64,000 nucleotides of DNA from an uncultured Collinsella sp. (GCA_959020715.1 CAUESV010000002.1:1-64000); one strand, 5' to 3'; shown: positions 16,373-25,816, counted from the stretch's first letter. Notes: generated by a model not told the origin, from the letters alone. Program-made: numbers and translations.

Positions 16373-17374
16373 TTACTTCGCGGCGCCGGGGATGCCGTGG
16401 GAGGTTTTGGCAGTTTTGGCTCCGTTTACGATGGCAGTTTCCAGGGCCCTTACTGCGAGCATGCCCAGCAGGTCTAGGGGAACGGCGGCGCTTGCCTGGG
16501 CGCCCAGTTTGCCGCTGGCGAGGGTGTAGATGGTGTCGCCGTCGTTGGTGGTGTGTGTGGGGCGGATGGCGTGTGCGTAGGCGTCTGCGGCCATCTGGGA
16601 GACCTTGGTGGCTTGTGCCTTAGTGAGTTCCACGTTGGTGACGATGCAGCTGATGGTGGTGTTGGTGCGGTCGAGCGGCATCTGCATGGATCCGGCGGCG
16701 GCAAAGGCTGCGAGTTCCATATCGACGATCTGGTCGCTATCGGCTGCGGCGCGCATACCGGCGACCCACTCGCCGGTGAAGGGGTCGACAACGTTGCCGC
16801 AGGCGTTGACCGAGACCACGGCGCCCACCTTGATGGGGCCGAGCGCCACGGCGGCAGCGCCAAGGCCGGCCTTCATGCAGGTGGCGGGGCCCATGAGCTT
16901 ACCCACGGTAGCGCCCGTGCCGGCGCCCACGTTGCCCTGTTTGAGCTTGGCGGGGGTGTTGTCGAGCGCTTCGCGCACGGCGGCGACGCCGGCCTCAATG
17001 TCGGGGCGAACGGTGGGGTTACCAAAGGCGAGGTCGAAGATACAGCTGGAGCACACGATAGGCACCTGCGTGGGGCCGACGGGAAGGCCGATGCCGCGGC
17101 TCTCAAGCTCGCGAGCGACGCCGCTTGCAGCCTCGAGGCCAAAGGCCGATCCACCCGAAAGGCAGACAGCGTGGACCTTGTCGACGGTGTTCTCGGGACG
17201 CAGCAGGTCGGTTTCGCGCGATGCCGGGGCACCGCCGCGAACGTCAACGCCGCCAGTGGCGCCCTCGGGTGCCACGATTACGGTGCAACCGGTGCCGGCC
17301 TCCTCGTCCGTATAGTTGCCATAGCAAAAGCCATCGACATCGCAGACGTCAATAGCCTCGAGCAGTGTATCCAT
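16373..17374 (-). CDS. P1 family (S58, DmpA-like) peptidase
   Basis: N-terminal-nucleophile hydrolase of the DmpA/NylC-like group, which matures by self-cleavage and hydrolyses N-terminal residues or amides. 333 aa. It shows GTGCTVIVAPEGATGGVDVRG near the N-terminus, VHAVCLSGGSAFGLEAASGV, KQGNVGAGTGATVGK and the segment PLDRTNTTISCIVTN, where the Asn-Thr bond is the probable autocleavage site by analogy with NylC. First gene after a large palindrome; maf lies 101 nt upstream on the same strand. Substrate unknown. Confidence 0.85.
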   Translation of the reverse strand: MDTLLEAIDVCDVDGFCYGNYTDEEAGTGCTVIVAPEGATGGVDVRGGAPASRETDLLRPENTVDKVHAVCLSGGSAFGLEAASGVARELESRGIGLPVGPTQVPIVCSSCIFDLAFGNPTVRPDIEAGVAAVREALDNTPAKLKQGNVGAGTGATVGKLMGPATCMKAGLGAAAVALGPIKVGAVVSVNACGNVVDPFTGEWVAGMRAAADSDQIVDMELAAFAAAGSMQMPLDRTNTTISCIVTNVELTKAQATKVSQMAADAYAHAIRPTHTTNDGDTIYTLASGKLGAQASAAVPLDLLGMLAVRALETAIVNGAKTAKTSHGIPGAAK

Positions 17375-17475
17375 GTTTAACTCCTATCGGTTTTCCGCCG
17401 CGCCTTGTGCCCGGTCGGGATCCGTACGGTACGCCAAAATTGTAGGCGCCGGGGGATACCCAGCGCCAGATGCAA

Positions 17476-18057
17476 TTACGAGAGTTTTTGAATCGCGCGC
17501 GCGACGCGGGCGATGGGTAGGCCCACCACGTTATAGAAGTCGCCCGAAATATCGTGCACGAGCATGCGTCCTCCTGTGCCCTGAATGCCGTAGGCGCCGG
17601 CCTTGTCCATGGGCTCACCCGAGGCGACGTAGTGCTCGATCTGTTCGTCGCTGAGCTCGTAGAACGTTACGTCGGTCACATCGACAAAGGACAGGCTTTC
17701 GGCGGCATGCGGGGCGGCCGTATCGCCCGCCTTAACGATGCAGACGCCGGTTGCGACCTGGTGCGTGCGGCCCGAAAGCTCACGGAGCATGGCGCGCGCC
17801 TCGTCCTCGGTTGCCGGCTTGCCCAGAATCTTGCCGTCAAAGGTGACGATGGTGTCGGCCGCGACCGTTAGCTCATTGGGCTCGGCATGCTCGGCGGCAA
17901 CGGCGGCGGCTTTTGCGCGTGCTAAGCGTTCAACGAGCGTAAGCGGGGCCTCGCCATCAAACGGCGTTTCGTCGATATCGGCAGGAATGATGCGAATGTC
18001 ATAGTCCGCCTCGCGCATCAACTCGATGCGGCGCGGTGATTGCGAAGCCAAAATCAT
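17476..18057 (-). CDS. maf: Maf family nucleotide pyrophosphatase
   Basis: Hydrolyses non-canonical or pyrimidine NTPs to monophosphates. 193 aa, with the signature start ILASQSPRRIELMREA, then LTVAADTIVTFDGKILGKP, LSGRTHQVATGVC and GAYGIQGTGGRM plus IVGLP-like NVVGLPIARV. The ATG overlaps the TGA of the upstream DJ-1/PfpI gene (ATGA), so translation is coupled. Confidence 0.92.
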   Translation of the reverse strand: MILASQSPRRIELMREADYDIRIIPADIDETPFDGEAPLTLVERLARAKAAAVAAEHAEPNELTVAADTIVTFDGKILGKPATEDEARAMLRELSGRTHQVATGVCIVKAGDTAAPHAAESLSFVDVTDVTFYELSDEQIEHYVASGEPMDKAGAYGIQGTGGRMLVHDISGDFYNVVGLPIARVARAIQKLS

Positions 18058-18596
18058 AACTGAATGCCCTCGGCGACCTTCTCGACGGCCTTGTCGCCGG
18101 CGAGCGTGCGCAGCAGCTCAAGCGCAAAGGGGAGCGACTGGGCCATGCCGCTGGCGGTGATGATGTTGCCGTCTTGCGTAACCTTCTCGCCGGTATAGGC
18201 GCCTTCGGGGAAGCTTTTCTCAAAGCCAGGGAAGCACGTGGCGCGGCGCCCCTCGAGCAGGTCGAGCTCGCCCAGGATAAACGGGGCGGCGCAGATGGCG
18301 GCGACGTGCTTGGTTGCGGCGAACTCGCGGACCACGTCGCAGACGCGCTGATCGGCGCGCAGGTTGGTGGCACCGGGTAGGCCGCCAGGCAGCACGACGC
18401 AGTCGTACTCGTCAAAGTCGATCTCATCAAAGAGCGCATCGCAGGTCACGGGAATCTGCAGCGAGCTTACGACCTCACGCGTGGGCATGATCGAGACGAG
18501 CGTGGCGCGCACGCCGCCGCGACGCATGACATCGACCATGGTCAAGCATTCAATAGTTTCAAAGCCATCGGCGGCGAGAACGGCAACGCTGGGCAT
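18054..18596 (-). CDS. DJ-1/PfpI family protein
   Basis: Class I glutamine amidotransferase-like fold of the DJ-1/ThiJ/PfpI group. 180 aa from the ATG at 18596, which has AAAGGAACCCCC in front; an upstream ATG at 18620 is in frame but less likely. Motifs are VAVLAADGFETIE with the conserved glutamate, LPGGLPGATNLR, and the nucleophile cysteine in VAAICAAPFIL. Possible roles are protein or metabolite deglycation or a chaperone function; the sequence does not decide. Coupled to maf. Confidence 0.85.
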   Translation of the reverse strand: MPSVAVLAADGFETIECLTMVDVMRRGGVRATLVSIMPTREVVSSLQIPVTCDALFDEIDFDEYDCVVLPGGLPGATNLRADQRVCDVVREFAATKHVAAICAAPFILGELDLLEGRRATCFPGFEKSFPEGAYTGEKVTQDGNIITASGMAQSLPFALELLRTLAGDKAVEKVAEGIQL

Positions 18597-18702
18597 GGGG
18601 GTTCCTTTCATAGGCGGCATACAATTAGCCGTCTTATACCCCGAAGACCTCCGCTTGCCACGCTCGATTTCCCAATGATTTTTCTGAGCAATGATTAAGT
18701 GG

Positions 18703-20016
18703 CTAGTTGCGCTTAAGGTGGACGACGGTCTCGCAGTGGAAGGTTTGCGGGAACAGGTCGACTGGCGTGATCTTTACGGGGGAGAAGGTGCCTTCTTCGA
18801 CAAAGCGTTTGAGATCGCGCGCCAGGGTGGCCGGGTCGCAGCTCACGTAGGCGACGTCGCGAGCACTCGTGCTGGCGATAAGGTCGATCGCCTCGGGGGC
18901 GAGGCCTGCGCGCGGCGGGTCGACCACCAAGACGTCGGCATCCTGGTCGGGGAACTCGCGCACCGCGTCTCCGCCAATGACGTCGACGTTATCAAGCTTG
19001 TTGATCTCCAGGTTACGGCGCAGGTCGCGCACGGCGGGGCCGTAGGCCTCGACAGCGGCGACAAAGTCGCAGCGGCGGGCGAGCGGCAGGGTAAAGGTGC
19101 CGGCACCACAGTACAGGTCCACGGCAAGCTCGTCTTCCTGCGGGTCGAGTGCTTCCATGACAAGGTCGATCAAAATCTCGGCACCCTTGGTGTTGACCTG
19201 GAAAAAAGACGGGGCAGACAAGCGCATCTGGCCGTCAGCGATGTTCTCGGTCCACGAGCCCTCTCCGGCGAGCATCTCCACCTTGGAGACACGGCGGGCC
19301 TTCTTTTCGCCCTTGCTCATCACGCGCACGATGCTCGTGGGGTGAGCGGCGTCCGCCAGCACGCGGGAGACCTGCGAGCGCGGAAAAGAGCCTGTGGGCG
19401 TCCAGAGTGCGACTTCGAGTGCCTTGGTGCGGCGCGATGCGCGAATGCCCACGCGTTCGAGCCCCAAGTCATGGCTGCCGCTTAGATAGTTGAGTGCGCC
19501 GACGACCGATTTGAGCGCCTTTGGGAAGCGCTTATCGAACAGCGGGCACGTATCGACGGTCACGATTTTGCTGGGATCGACACCGTGCATGCCAAGGCGC
19601 ACGCGACCGTTGACGACGGTTGGTTCGAGCTCGATTTTATTGCGGTAGCCCCAGTCGTCCTTGGTGTGGCAGATGGGCTGTACCAACTCATCAACCTGCT
19701 CAGGAGCGAACTTGCCGATGCGCTCGAGCGTGGAGCGCAGGTTTTGCTCCTTGGCGGCGAGCTGTGCCGTGCGTGAGAGATTGCCCCACGAGCAGCCGCC
19801 GCAAATGCCCACGAAGGGGCAGGGAGGCTGAATGCGATCGGGGCTTGGCTCCAGAATCTCGGTGGTGCGGGCGCGCATGAACGACTTGCCGTCCTGTACG
19901 ACCTCGGCCTCGACGGTGTCGCCTGCCACGGCGCCCTGCACAAAGACGGCCTTGCCGTTGTCGGCGTGCGCCAGCCCGTCGGCGCCGTAGGTCATCGATT
20001 CTATAGTGAGCTTCAT
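18703..20016 (-). CDS. RNA m5U methyltransferase (RlmD/TrmA family)
   Basis: SAM-dependent uracil-C5 methyltransferase acting on 23S rRNA or tRNA. The N-terminal TRAM domain (MKLTIESMTYGADGLAH) is followed by the 4Fe-4S cysteines CPFVGICGGC and a fourth Cys in DTCPLF. The catalytic domain has DLYCGAGTFTLPLA, DPPRAGL and the nucleophile in YVSCDPATLARDL. 437 aa. Start ATG 20016 is chosen because the TRAM domain begins there; an upstream start at 20052 is possible. Which uridine it modifies cannot be told from sequence. Confidence 0.88.
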   Translation of the reverse strand: MKLTIESMTYGADGLAHADNGKAVFVQGAVAGDTVEAEVVQDGKSFMRARTTEILEPSPDRIQPPCPFVGICGGCSWGNLSRTAQLAAKEQNLRSTLERIGKFAPEQVDELVQPICHTKDDWGYRNKIELEPTVVNGRVRLGMHGVDPSKIVTVDTCPLFDKRFPKALKSVVGALNYLSGSHDLGLERVGIRASRRTKALEVALWTPTGSFPRSQVSRVLADAAHPTSIVRVMSKGEKKARRVSKVEMLAGEGSWTENIADGQMRLSAPSFFQVNTKGAEILIDLVMEALDPQEDELAVDLYCGAGTFTLPLARRCDFVAAVEAYGPAVRDLRRNLEINKLDNVDVIGGDAVREFPDQDADVLVVDPPRAGLAPEAIDLIASTSARDVAYVSCDPATLARDLKRFVEEGTFSPVKITPVDLFPQTFHCETVVHLKRN

Positions 20017-20064
20017 ATCCCTGCCTGTCATTCGCGTTGTTATTCGCACCATGGTAGCAGGGAA

Positions 20065-20106
20065 AAGCGCCCCGCATCCGAGGCTTTCCTCAAATGCGGG
20101 GCGCTT
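20065..20106 (-). terminator. Terminator of ppk
   Basis: Perfect 13-bp stem (20065-20077 with 20094-20106), an inner GAGG/CCTC pair, then TTTT on the minus strand, 24 nt past the ppk stop. Confidence 0.85.
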
Positions 20107-20129
20107 CTACAAACTGCTTCTACAAACGA

Positions 20130-22538
20130 CTATTTCGTCTTGCCGGTAATGAGCGTCTTAAGACCCAGGCCGATCAGGCCCAAGCCCATGCGCACGCGGC
20201 CGGGGCGATGGCGCTCGATGGTCTTGGTCTTGCCGGCGGGCTTATCGTGACGGGCGCTCGTCTCGGGCGCAGGCTTAGCTGCCTGCGGCTCGGGCTGTGG
20301 CGCAGGTGCAGGCTCGGGCTCAATGACGGTCGCCTGGACCTCTTGGACCTTGGGCGCTACCGGCTGCGGCTCGGGCTCGGGGGCAGGTTTCGCCTCAATG
20401 ACGGGCTCGGGCGCGGCCTCGGCGTTGCGATAGGCGCGCTCCAGCAGGGCTTCCTGCGAGTTGAAGGGTTTCTCACCCTCTGCACGCTCCACGGGGACCC
20501 AGGTGCCGTCGCTCGTGAGGCTGCGGGCCTTCACGTTGTCCCGCAGCTGCATGCCCATGTACTCGTGTACCAGGGCGCGGCAGGTGGGGTCGAGCACGGG
20601 GAAGGCGATCTCCACGCGGTGCTCGGTGTTGCGCGTCATCATGTCGGCCGAGCTCAGATAGATCATGTCCGAGTCCACGCCAAAGGCGTAAACGCGCGCA
20701 TGCTCCAAAAAGCGTCCGACGATGGAGCGGACATGCACGTTCTCGGTCTTGCCCGGAACACCGGGCTTGAGGCACGAGATGCCGCGGATGATCATGTCCA
20801 CGCGGACTCCAGCGCACGATGCCTCGGCGATCTTGTCGATGACCTCGCGGTCGGTGAGCGAGTTGAGCTTAAAGAACACGCGGGCGGGCTCGCCGGCAAG
20901 GGCGCGCTGGATCTCGCGGTCAAGCCCGCGCATGATGAGCGGTTTCAGTCCGACGGGCGCCACACCCAGGAAGCGGTAATCGCCGCGCAGGTTGCCCAGC
21001 GACAGGTTGCGGAAGAACAGGTTGGCGTCCTCGCCGATGCCGGGGTGGGCGGTCATGAGCATAAAGTCGCTGTAGAGTTTGGCCGTCTTCTCGTTAAAGT
21101 TGCCGGTGCCCAGCAGCGTCAGGCGCGTTAGCGCCATGCCCTCGCGATAGGTGAGCTGGCAGATCTTGGAGTGGCACTTAAAGCCCTCGGAGCCGTAGAT
21201 GACGGTGCAGCCGGCCTCTTCCAGGCGCTCGGCCCACTCGATGTTGTTCTGCTCGTCAAAGCGGGCACGGAGCTCCATGAGCACCGTGACCTCTTTGCCG
21301 TTCTCGGCGGCATCGATCAACGACTCGCATAGGCGGCTCTGCTTGGCCACGCGGTAGAGCGTGATGCGCAACGAGATGCACTCGGGGTCATAGGCGGCCT
21401 CGTGCACCAGATCCAAGAACGGGTTCATGGCCTCGTAAGGGTAGAAGAGCAACTTGTCGTGCTGCAGCACCTGCTCGCGGATGGAGCGGGTCATGTCGAT
21501 GTTGGGGTTGGACTGCGGCTTAAACGGCGTAAAGAGCAGCTCGTTGCGCAGGTGCTCGGGAATCTTGCCCTCAATGCCAAAGACGTAGCCCAGGTCGAGT
21601 GGGATATCGCAGGTAAAGACAGAGCGGCGCGAAAGCTCGAGCGCCTTGCGGATGGTCTTGAGCGTCGCCTTCTCGAGCGACCCCGAGACCGCGAGAACTA
21701 CCGGTTGCAGACGCAGGCGCTTCTTAAGAATACGCTTCATGTGCTGGCGGTAGTCCTCTTCCTCTTCGACGCCCTCGCCGTCCGGATCGATGTCGGCGTT
21801 GCGGGTGACTCGGATGAGCGCGCGGTCGAGTGGCTTGTAGGAGCCAAAGCAGCTGTCCAGGCAGGCGAGGATGACGTCTTCGAGCAAGATGTAGGAGTAG
21901 GTGCCGGTGGGCGAGGGGATCTCGACCACGCGGTTCATCGAGGCGGGAATCTCGATCAGGCCCAGCAGACTTTCCTCGTCGGTGGCGCCGTCCAGACCAC
22001 AGGCCAGATAGAGTGCGCCATTGCGCAGGTTGGGGAAGGGGTGGCGAGGATCGATGACCAGCGGCGAGATAACCGGCGACACGTAGGCCTGGAAGTAGCG
22101 GGTTACAAAGGTGCGCTCCTCGGGCGTAAGCGAATCGATGCGGGCGCGGTGAACGCCCAAGGTGTCGAGCTTGCCCTCGATGCTCTTAAAGATGGACTCC
22201 CAACGGGTAAGGAGCCCGGGCATTTCGGCCATGACAGCATCGACCTGTTCGGAGGCGGTCATATTGCTCTTGTTGTCGACAGGTTGTTTTTTGAGCTCCG
22301 CCAGATCGGACAGGCCGCCCACGCGCACCATGAGAAACTCGTCGAGGTTAGACTCGAAAATCGACACGAACTTTAGACGCTCGAACAGCGGAACGGTCTC
22401 ATCGAAGGCTTCGTCAAGCACGCGGTTGTCAAAGCGCAGCCAGCTAAGCTCTCGGTTTTGCGTGTACGAGAAGTCGCGCGGCGGCTTGCGCAGCTTTGCG
22501 GCGGCTTGCTTCTTTTCGATTTTGCTCGGCATATGCAT
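20130..22538 (-). CDS. ppk: Polyphosphate kinase 1 with proline-rich C-terminal extension
   Basis: Polymerises the gamma-phosphate of ATP into polyphosphate. The N and head domains start with NRELSWLRFDNRVLDEA and ESNLDEFLMVRVGGL. The catalytic C1/C2 domains carry RARFDEQNNIEWAERLEEAG, the phospho-accepting histidine in GFKCHSKICQL, LLGTGNFNEKTAKLYSDF and a second PLD-like motif near DMMTRNTEHRVE. Typical PPK1 is about 690-720 aa. Here about 95 extra residues follow: Pro/Glu/Ala-rich, then basic, then a glycine-rich hydrophobic end (LGLIGLGLKTLI). The start is uncertain (ATG 22538 or 22532); both lack a strong ribosome binding site. Confidence 0.93.
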   Translation of the reverse strand: MHMPSKIEKKQAAAKLRKPPRDFSYTQNRELSWLRFDNRVLDEAFDETVPLFERLKFVSIFESNLDEFLMVRVGGLSDLAELKKQPVDNKSNMTASEQVDAVMAEMPGLLTRWESIFKSIEGKLDTLGVHRARIDSLTPEERTFVTRYFQAYVSPVISPLVIDPRHPFPNLRNGALYLACGLDGATDEESLLGLIEIPASMNRVVEIPSPTGTYSYILLEDVILACLDSCFGSYKPLDRALIRVTRNADIDPDGEGVEEEEDYRQHMKRILKKRLRLQPVVLAVSGSLEKATLKTIRKALELSRRSVFTCDIPLDLGYVFGIEGKIPEHLRNELLFTPFKPQSNPNIDMTRSIREQVLQHDKLLFYPYEAMNPFLDLVHEAAYDPECISLRITLYRVAKQSRLCESLIDAAENGKEVTVLMELRARFDEQNNIEWAERLEEAGCTVIYGSEGFKCHSKICQLTYREGMALTRLTLLGTGNFNEKTAKLYSDFMLMTAHPGIGEDANLFFRNLSLGNLRGDYRFLGVAPVGLKPLIMRGLDREIQRALAGEPARVFFKLNSLTDREVIDKIAEASCAGVRVDMIIRGISCLKPGVPGKTENVHVRSIVGRFLEHARVYAFGVDSDMIYLSSADMMTRNTEHRVEIAFPVLDPTCRALVHEYMGMQLRDNVKARSLTSDGTWVPVERAEGEKPFNSQEALLERAYRNAEAAPEPVIEAKPAPEPEPQPVAPKVQEVQATVIEPEPAPAPQPEPQAAKPAPETSARHDKPAGKTKTIERHRPGRVRMGLGLIGLGLKTLITGKTK

Positions 22539-23087
22539 CTGTCCGTTCAGTCCCCACAGGGGACGGTAGCCTAACACTATTCACTATTGTCTCAATTTAG
22601 TCGACCGCTGGCACGGACGTATCGCGTGAACGGTATCTTTACCTACTTCTTACGCTGACAAGTTATAGGACTGACGCCCTGCTTGTCTGCAAGCGGTCTA
22701 TATCCTCACTCAACTGGTGCGTAAGTGTGAATAAGAATGATAGATAGCTGAATATCATCGAATACAGACAGAAACGTAAACTAGCGTCATTTATATACAT
22801 AAAACCGATTTAGCTATGCAATTCTGAATCAAAAGTTTAGAGACGCAATCGCAAATGGTTTTTAGGAAAAAAGAGCGTTTACCTTAGAAAAGTTACTTTA
22901 GAACGCCGAAGTGCATCATGGGGGAATCACATGCGATATACCGTTCATCGCACTTTGTTGACCGTTCGGGGGCGAGGTGGAATTGCGGGTGGAATTTGGA
23001 TATAACTAGAGCTGTCAGCAAGCAGCGTCCGCTATGAAAGGGCGCTGAGAGATTCGGCCGAAAGGCCCGAAAGAAAGGTAGGAGGCC
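22539..23087. other. Divergent ppk/arcA1 regulatory region
   Basis: 549 bp, AT-rich in 22640-22900, with no ORF I can support. It contains GTGAACGGTATC at 22626-22637 near ppk, its inverse ACCGTTCA at 22940-22947, a related CCGTTCGG at 22962-22969 and a TATAAC -10 at 23001. The leader holds a GGCC-GAAA-GGCC hairpin (23056-23067) before AGGAGG. The same elements recur upstream of arcA2. Confidence 0.6.
22940..23006 (+). promoter_or_regulatory. arcA1 promoter with paired CCGTTC elements
   Basis: CCGTTCA (22941) and CCGTTCGG (22962) lie 21 bp apart, two helical turns. The -10 TATAAC starts 39 bp after the second. The -35 position reads TGGAAT, poor, so an activator bound at the repeats is likely. 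Identical geometry occurs before arcA2. Confidence 0.55.
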
Positions 23088-24328
23088 ATGACGAAAGGTC
23101 TGCACGTGCCTTCCGAGATCGGCAAGCTCAGGAAGGTCTGCCTGCACCGTCCCGGCGACGAGCTCCTCAACCTGCCGCCCGACGAGCTCGAGCGACTCCT
23201 GTTCGACGACGTCCCGTTCCTGGAGGTCGCCCAGCAGGAGCACGACACCTTCGTCCAGATCCTGAGGGACCAGGGCGTGGAGGTCCTCTATCTCGAGAAC
23301 CTCGTCGCCGAGGTGTTCGACCAGGTCCCCGGCGCCCGCGCCGAGTTCACCGACCAGTACATCGCCGAGGCGGGCATCCGCGGCCAGCACATGCCGCAGA
23401 TCGTCCGCGAGAAGCTGGACTCCATCGAGGACAACCTCGAGTTCGTCAAGAAGACCATGGCCGGCATGACCAAGTCCGAGATCGAGATGCCCCTCACGGC
23501 CTCCACGACCCTCGACTCCCTGGTCAACTCCGAGTCCGAGTCCGACCTGATCATCGACCCGATGCCCAACCTCTACTTCACCCGCGACCCGTTCGCGGTC
23601 GTCGGCGAGGGCGTCAACCTCAACCGCATGTACTCGGTCACCCGCAACCGCGAGACCCTGTACGGCAAGTACATCTTCAAGTACCACCCCGACTACAAGG
23701 ACGTCTCGCTGTACTTCCGCCGCGACTGCCAGTTCCACACCGAGGGCGGCGACGTGCTGAACATCAACGAGAAGACCCTCGCCGTCGGCATCTCCCAGCG
23801 CACCCAGGCCGCCGCGATCGACGTCATGGCCCAGAACATCTTCTGGAACTCCGACTCCAAGGTCGAGCGCATCCTGGCCTTCGACATCCCGGTCTCGCGC
23901 GCCTTCATGCACCTCGACACGGTCTTCACCCAGATCGACGTCGATAAGTTCACGATCCACCCCGCCATCATGGGCACCCTGCGCGTCTACGAGCTGACCG
24001 CCGGCAAGAACCCGGGCGACGTGAACATCCGCCTGATCGAGGACACCCTCGAGCACGTCCTGGAGGACGCCACCGGCGTCGACCAGGTCAAGCTGATCCC
24101 CTGCGGCGGCGGCGACCCGATCGCGGCCTCCCGCGAGCAGTGGAACGACGGCTCCAACACCCTGTGCGTCGAGCCCGGCAAGATCTGCGTCTACGCCCGC
24201 AACACCGTCACCAACGACGTGCTGTACAAGGAGGGCCTGGACCTTCTCGTCGTGCCCTCCGCCGAGCTCTCCCGCGGACGCGGCGGCCCGCGCTGCATGA
24301 GCATGCCCTTCTGGCGCGAGGACCTCTA
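23064..24328. repeat. arcA repeat, copy 1
   Basis: About 1.26 kb from GGCCCG in the leader to the last arcA codon recurs at 26155-27419 with an offset of 3091 bp. The only base difference I found by eye is A24278 against C27369, which is silent. Identity stops at the stop codon (TAG here, TAA in copy 2). Confidence 0.9.
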
Positions 24329-24329
24329 G
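23088..24329 (+). CDS. arcA: Arginine deiminase, copy 1
   Basis: Hydrolyses arginine to citrulline and ammonia, the first step of arginine fermentation; cytoplasmic. 413 aa. Family motifs are LHRPGDEL near the N-terminus, PNLYFTRDPFA, the FHTEGGDVL segment, FMHLDTVFT with the catalytic His, and the C-terminal GGPRCMSMPFWRE with nucleophile Cys403. AGGTAGGAGG precedes the ATG. The protein sequence is identical to arcA copy 2. It is followed by its own 13-bp terminator, so it is a one-gene unit. Its codons favour GAC/GAG/GTC and look like those of a highly expressed gene. Confidence 0.96.
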   Translation: MTKGLHVPSEIGKLRKVCLHRPGDELLNLPPDELERLLFDDVPFLEVAQQEHDTFVQILRDQGVEVLYLENLVAEVFDQVPGARAEFTDQYIAEAGIRGQHMPQIVREKLDSIEDNLEFVKKTMAGMTKSEIEMPLTASTTLDSLVNSESESDLIIDPMPNLYFTRDPFAVVGEGVNLNRMYSVTRNRETLYGKYIFKYHPDYKDVSLYFRRDCQFHTEGGDVLNINEKTLAVGISQRTQAAAIDVMAQNIFWNSDSKVERILAFDIPVSRAFMHLDTVFTQIDVDKFTIHPAIMGTLRVYELTAGKNPGDVNIRLIEDTLEHVLEDATGVDQVKLIPCGGGDPIAASREQWNDGSNTLCVEPGKICVYARNTVTNDVLYKEGLDLLVVPSAELSRGRGGPRCMSMPFWREDL

Positions 24330-24389
24330 GGTCTTCAAGGACCCGTACAGGTCTTAATACATACATCTAGCTGCCATTAGATGTCTCCC

Positions 24390-24423
24390 ATTGGGGCGGT
24401 GCGGGTTTTCGCACCGCCCCAAT
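24390..24423 (+). terminator. Terminator of arcA1
   Basis: Perfect 13-bp stem (24390-24402 with 24411-24423), 8-nt loop, then TCTTGT. Confidence 0.85.
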
Positions 24424-24478
24424 CTTGTATGAGGAACGTCAACACGGTTGGATGACTGCTTTTGTAAGGAGCTTGGCC

Positions 24479-25604
24479 ATGGACATTAAGACGATTGGCG
24501 TTGAGGAATGGCTCAACGTTTGGGAGAAGAGTGCCACGTGGGACATCGCCCAGTCGACGATCTCGTCGCTCACCATGGGCGAGCTGCGCGCGCTCGATGA
24601 GCAGGACGGCGCCACGTTCTACGAGCGCCTGGACCGCGAGAAGATGAACTACGGCTGGATCGAGGGCTCGCCGGAGTTTAAGGCTGAGGTTGCCAAGCTG
24701 TATCGTCGCGAGGTCAATCCCGATCACATTCTGCAGACTAATGGCTGCACGGGCGCTAACCTCAACGCCATCATGGCTGTGGTCGAGCCCGGTGACCACG
24801 TTATCGCCGAGTGGCCCACCTACGCGCCGCTCTACGAGATTCCGCGCACGCTGGGCGCCGAGGTCGAGTATTGGGAGCTTCGCGAGGAACTCGGCTGGAA
24901 GCCCGATATCGAACAGCTCAAGCGCTTGGTGCGCCCCAACACCAAGCTTATCTGCATAAACAACGCATCGAACCCCATCGGTACGGTGCTCGATGCCGAT
25001 ATGCTCGGCCAGATTGCCGAGATCGCCCGTTCGGTGGGCGCCTACGTGCTGTGCGACGAGGTGTATCTGCCGCTCGAAAACACTGAGTCCTTTATGTCGA
25101 TGGTCGACGTGTACGAGAGGGCCATTAGTCACCAACTCGTTGTCGAAGACCTATTCGACGCCTGCGGCCCGCGTGGGCTGGGTCGTGGCCGACGAAGCGG
25201 TGTCCAACCGCATCCGTACCTATCGCGATTACACCATGATCTGCGGCGGCGTGCTCAACGATGCCCTGGCGACCTATGTGCTTGAGCACAAGGATAAGAT
25301 TCTCGAGCGCAATCGCAAGATCGTGTTTGGCAACCGCGATATCGCGCAGGCTTGGATCGATACGCAGCATCGCGTTTCCTGGACGGCCCCGCAGGGCGTG
25401 TCCACCTCGTTTATCCAGCTGGATATTCCCGAGGATGACGAGGAGTTCTGCAGGCGCCTGCTGTCCGAGAGGGGAGTGCTGCTGGTCCCCGGTAGCCGTT
25501 TTGAGCTTCCCTGCGGCGCACGCCTGGGCTACTGCGCGAGCGAGAACGTTCTGCGCGAGGGCCTGAGGCTTTTGGGCGAGGCACTGGCGGAGTTTGATCG
25601 CTAG
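24479..25604 (+). pseudogene. Class I/II PLP aminotransferase, frameshifted
   Basis: Fold-type I aminotransferase of about 375 aa when restored. The first part (24479 to about 25126) shows NYGWIEGSPEFK, TNGCTGANLNAI, NNASNPIGTV and CDEVYLPLE. The rest continues in another frame with VTNSLSKTYSTPAARVGW, where the lysine is the PLP anchor, to a normal C-terminus ending at 25604. Removing one base, best A25127, restores ERAIVTNSLSKTYS. Translation as it stands would run out of frame before the PLP lysine. No slippery heptamer is present. TAAGGAG precedes the ATG. It is either a recent pseudogene or a base-call error. Position between two arcA genes suggests a link to arginine or ornithine. Confidence 0.82.
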
Positions 25605-25653
25605 GATTCCGATGATCTTCGAGGTCCTTATCAAAATTGGCCGAAGATAATCG

Positions 25654-25693
25654 AAAACGGACCCGTTTCCCTAGGGGAAGCGGGTCCGTTTTT
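25654..25693 (+). terminator. Terminator after aminotransferase
   Basis: Perfect 12-bp stem AAAACGGACCCG with CGGGTCCGTTTT, an inner TTCC/GGAA extension, then a T run. Confidence 0.88.
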
Positions 25694-25788
25694 CTATACC
25701 GAGAAGTCAAGTTGTTACAAATGGGGCCGTAAAGCGAGTCGGTATCCGCTGGGCCTTATACTGAGCTTCCGGTGAACGGTATCAAGCG

Positions 25789-25816
25789 TCTGGTAAACGG
25801 TAATTTGTTTACCAGA
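25789..25816. promoter_or_regulatory. Inverted repeat, possible operator upstream of arcA2
   Basis: TCTGGTAAAC and GTTTACCAGA are perfect inverted 10-mers with an 8-nt spacer. The region upstream of arcA1 has no equivalent that I could find, so it may give copy-specific control. Confidence 0.5.

Noticed and set aside
22700..22900. ARG boxes (TGAAT...ATTCA) upstream of arcA1
   Set aside because: Only scattered half-sites such as GAATATCATCGAAT and ATTCTGAAT are present, none with the proper spacing. In this AT-rich DNA they are expected by chance.
25100..25140. Programmed frameshift in the aminotransferase
   Set aside because: No slippery heptamer, no stimulatory structure and no known precedent in this family. 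A single extra base explains it better.
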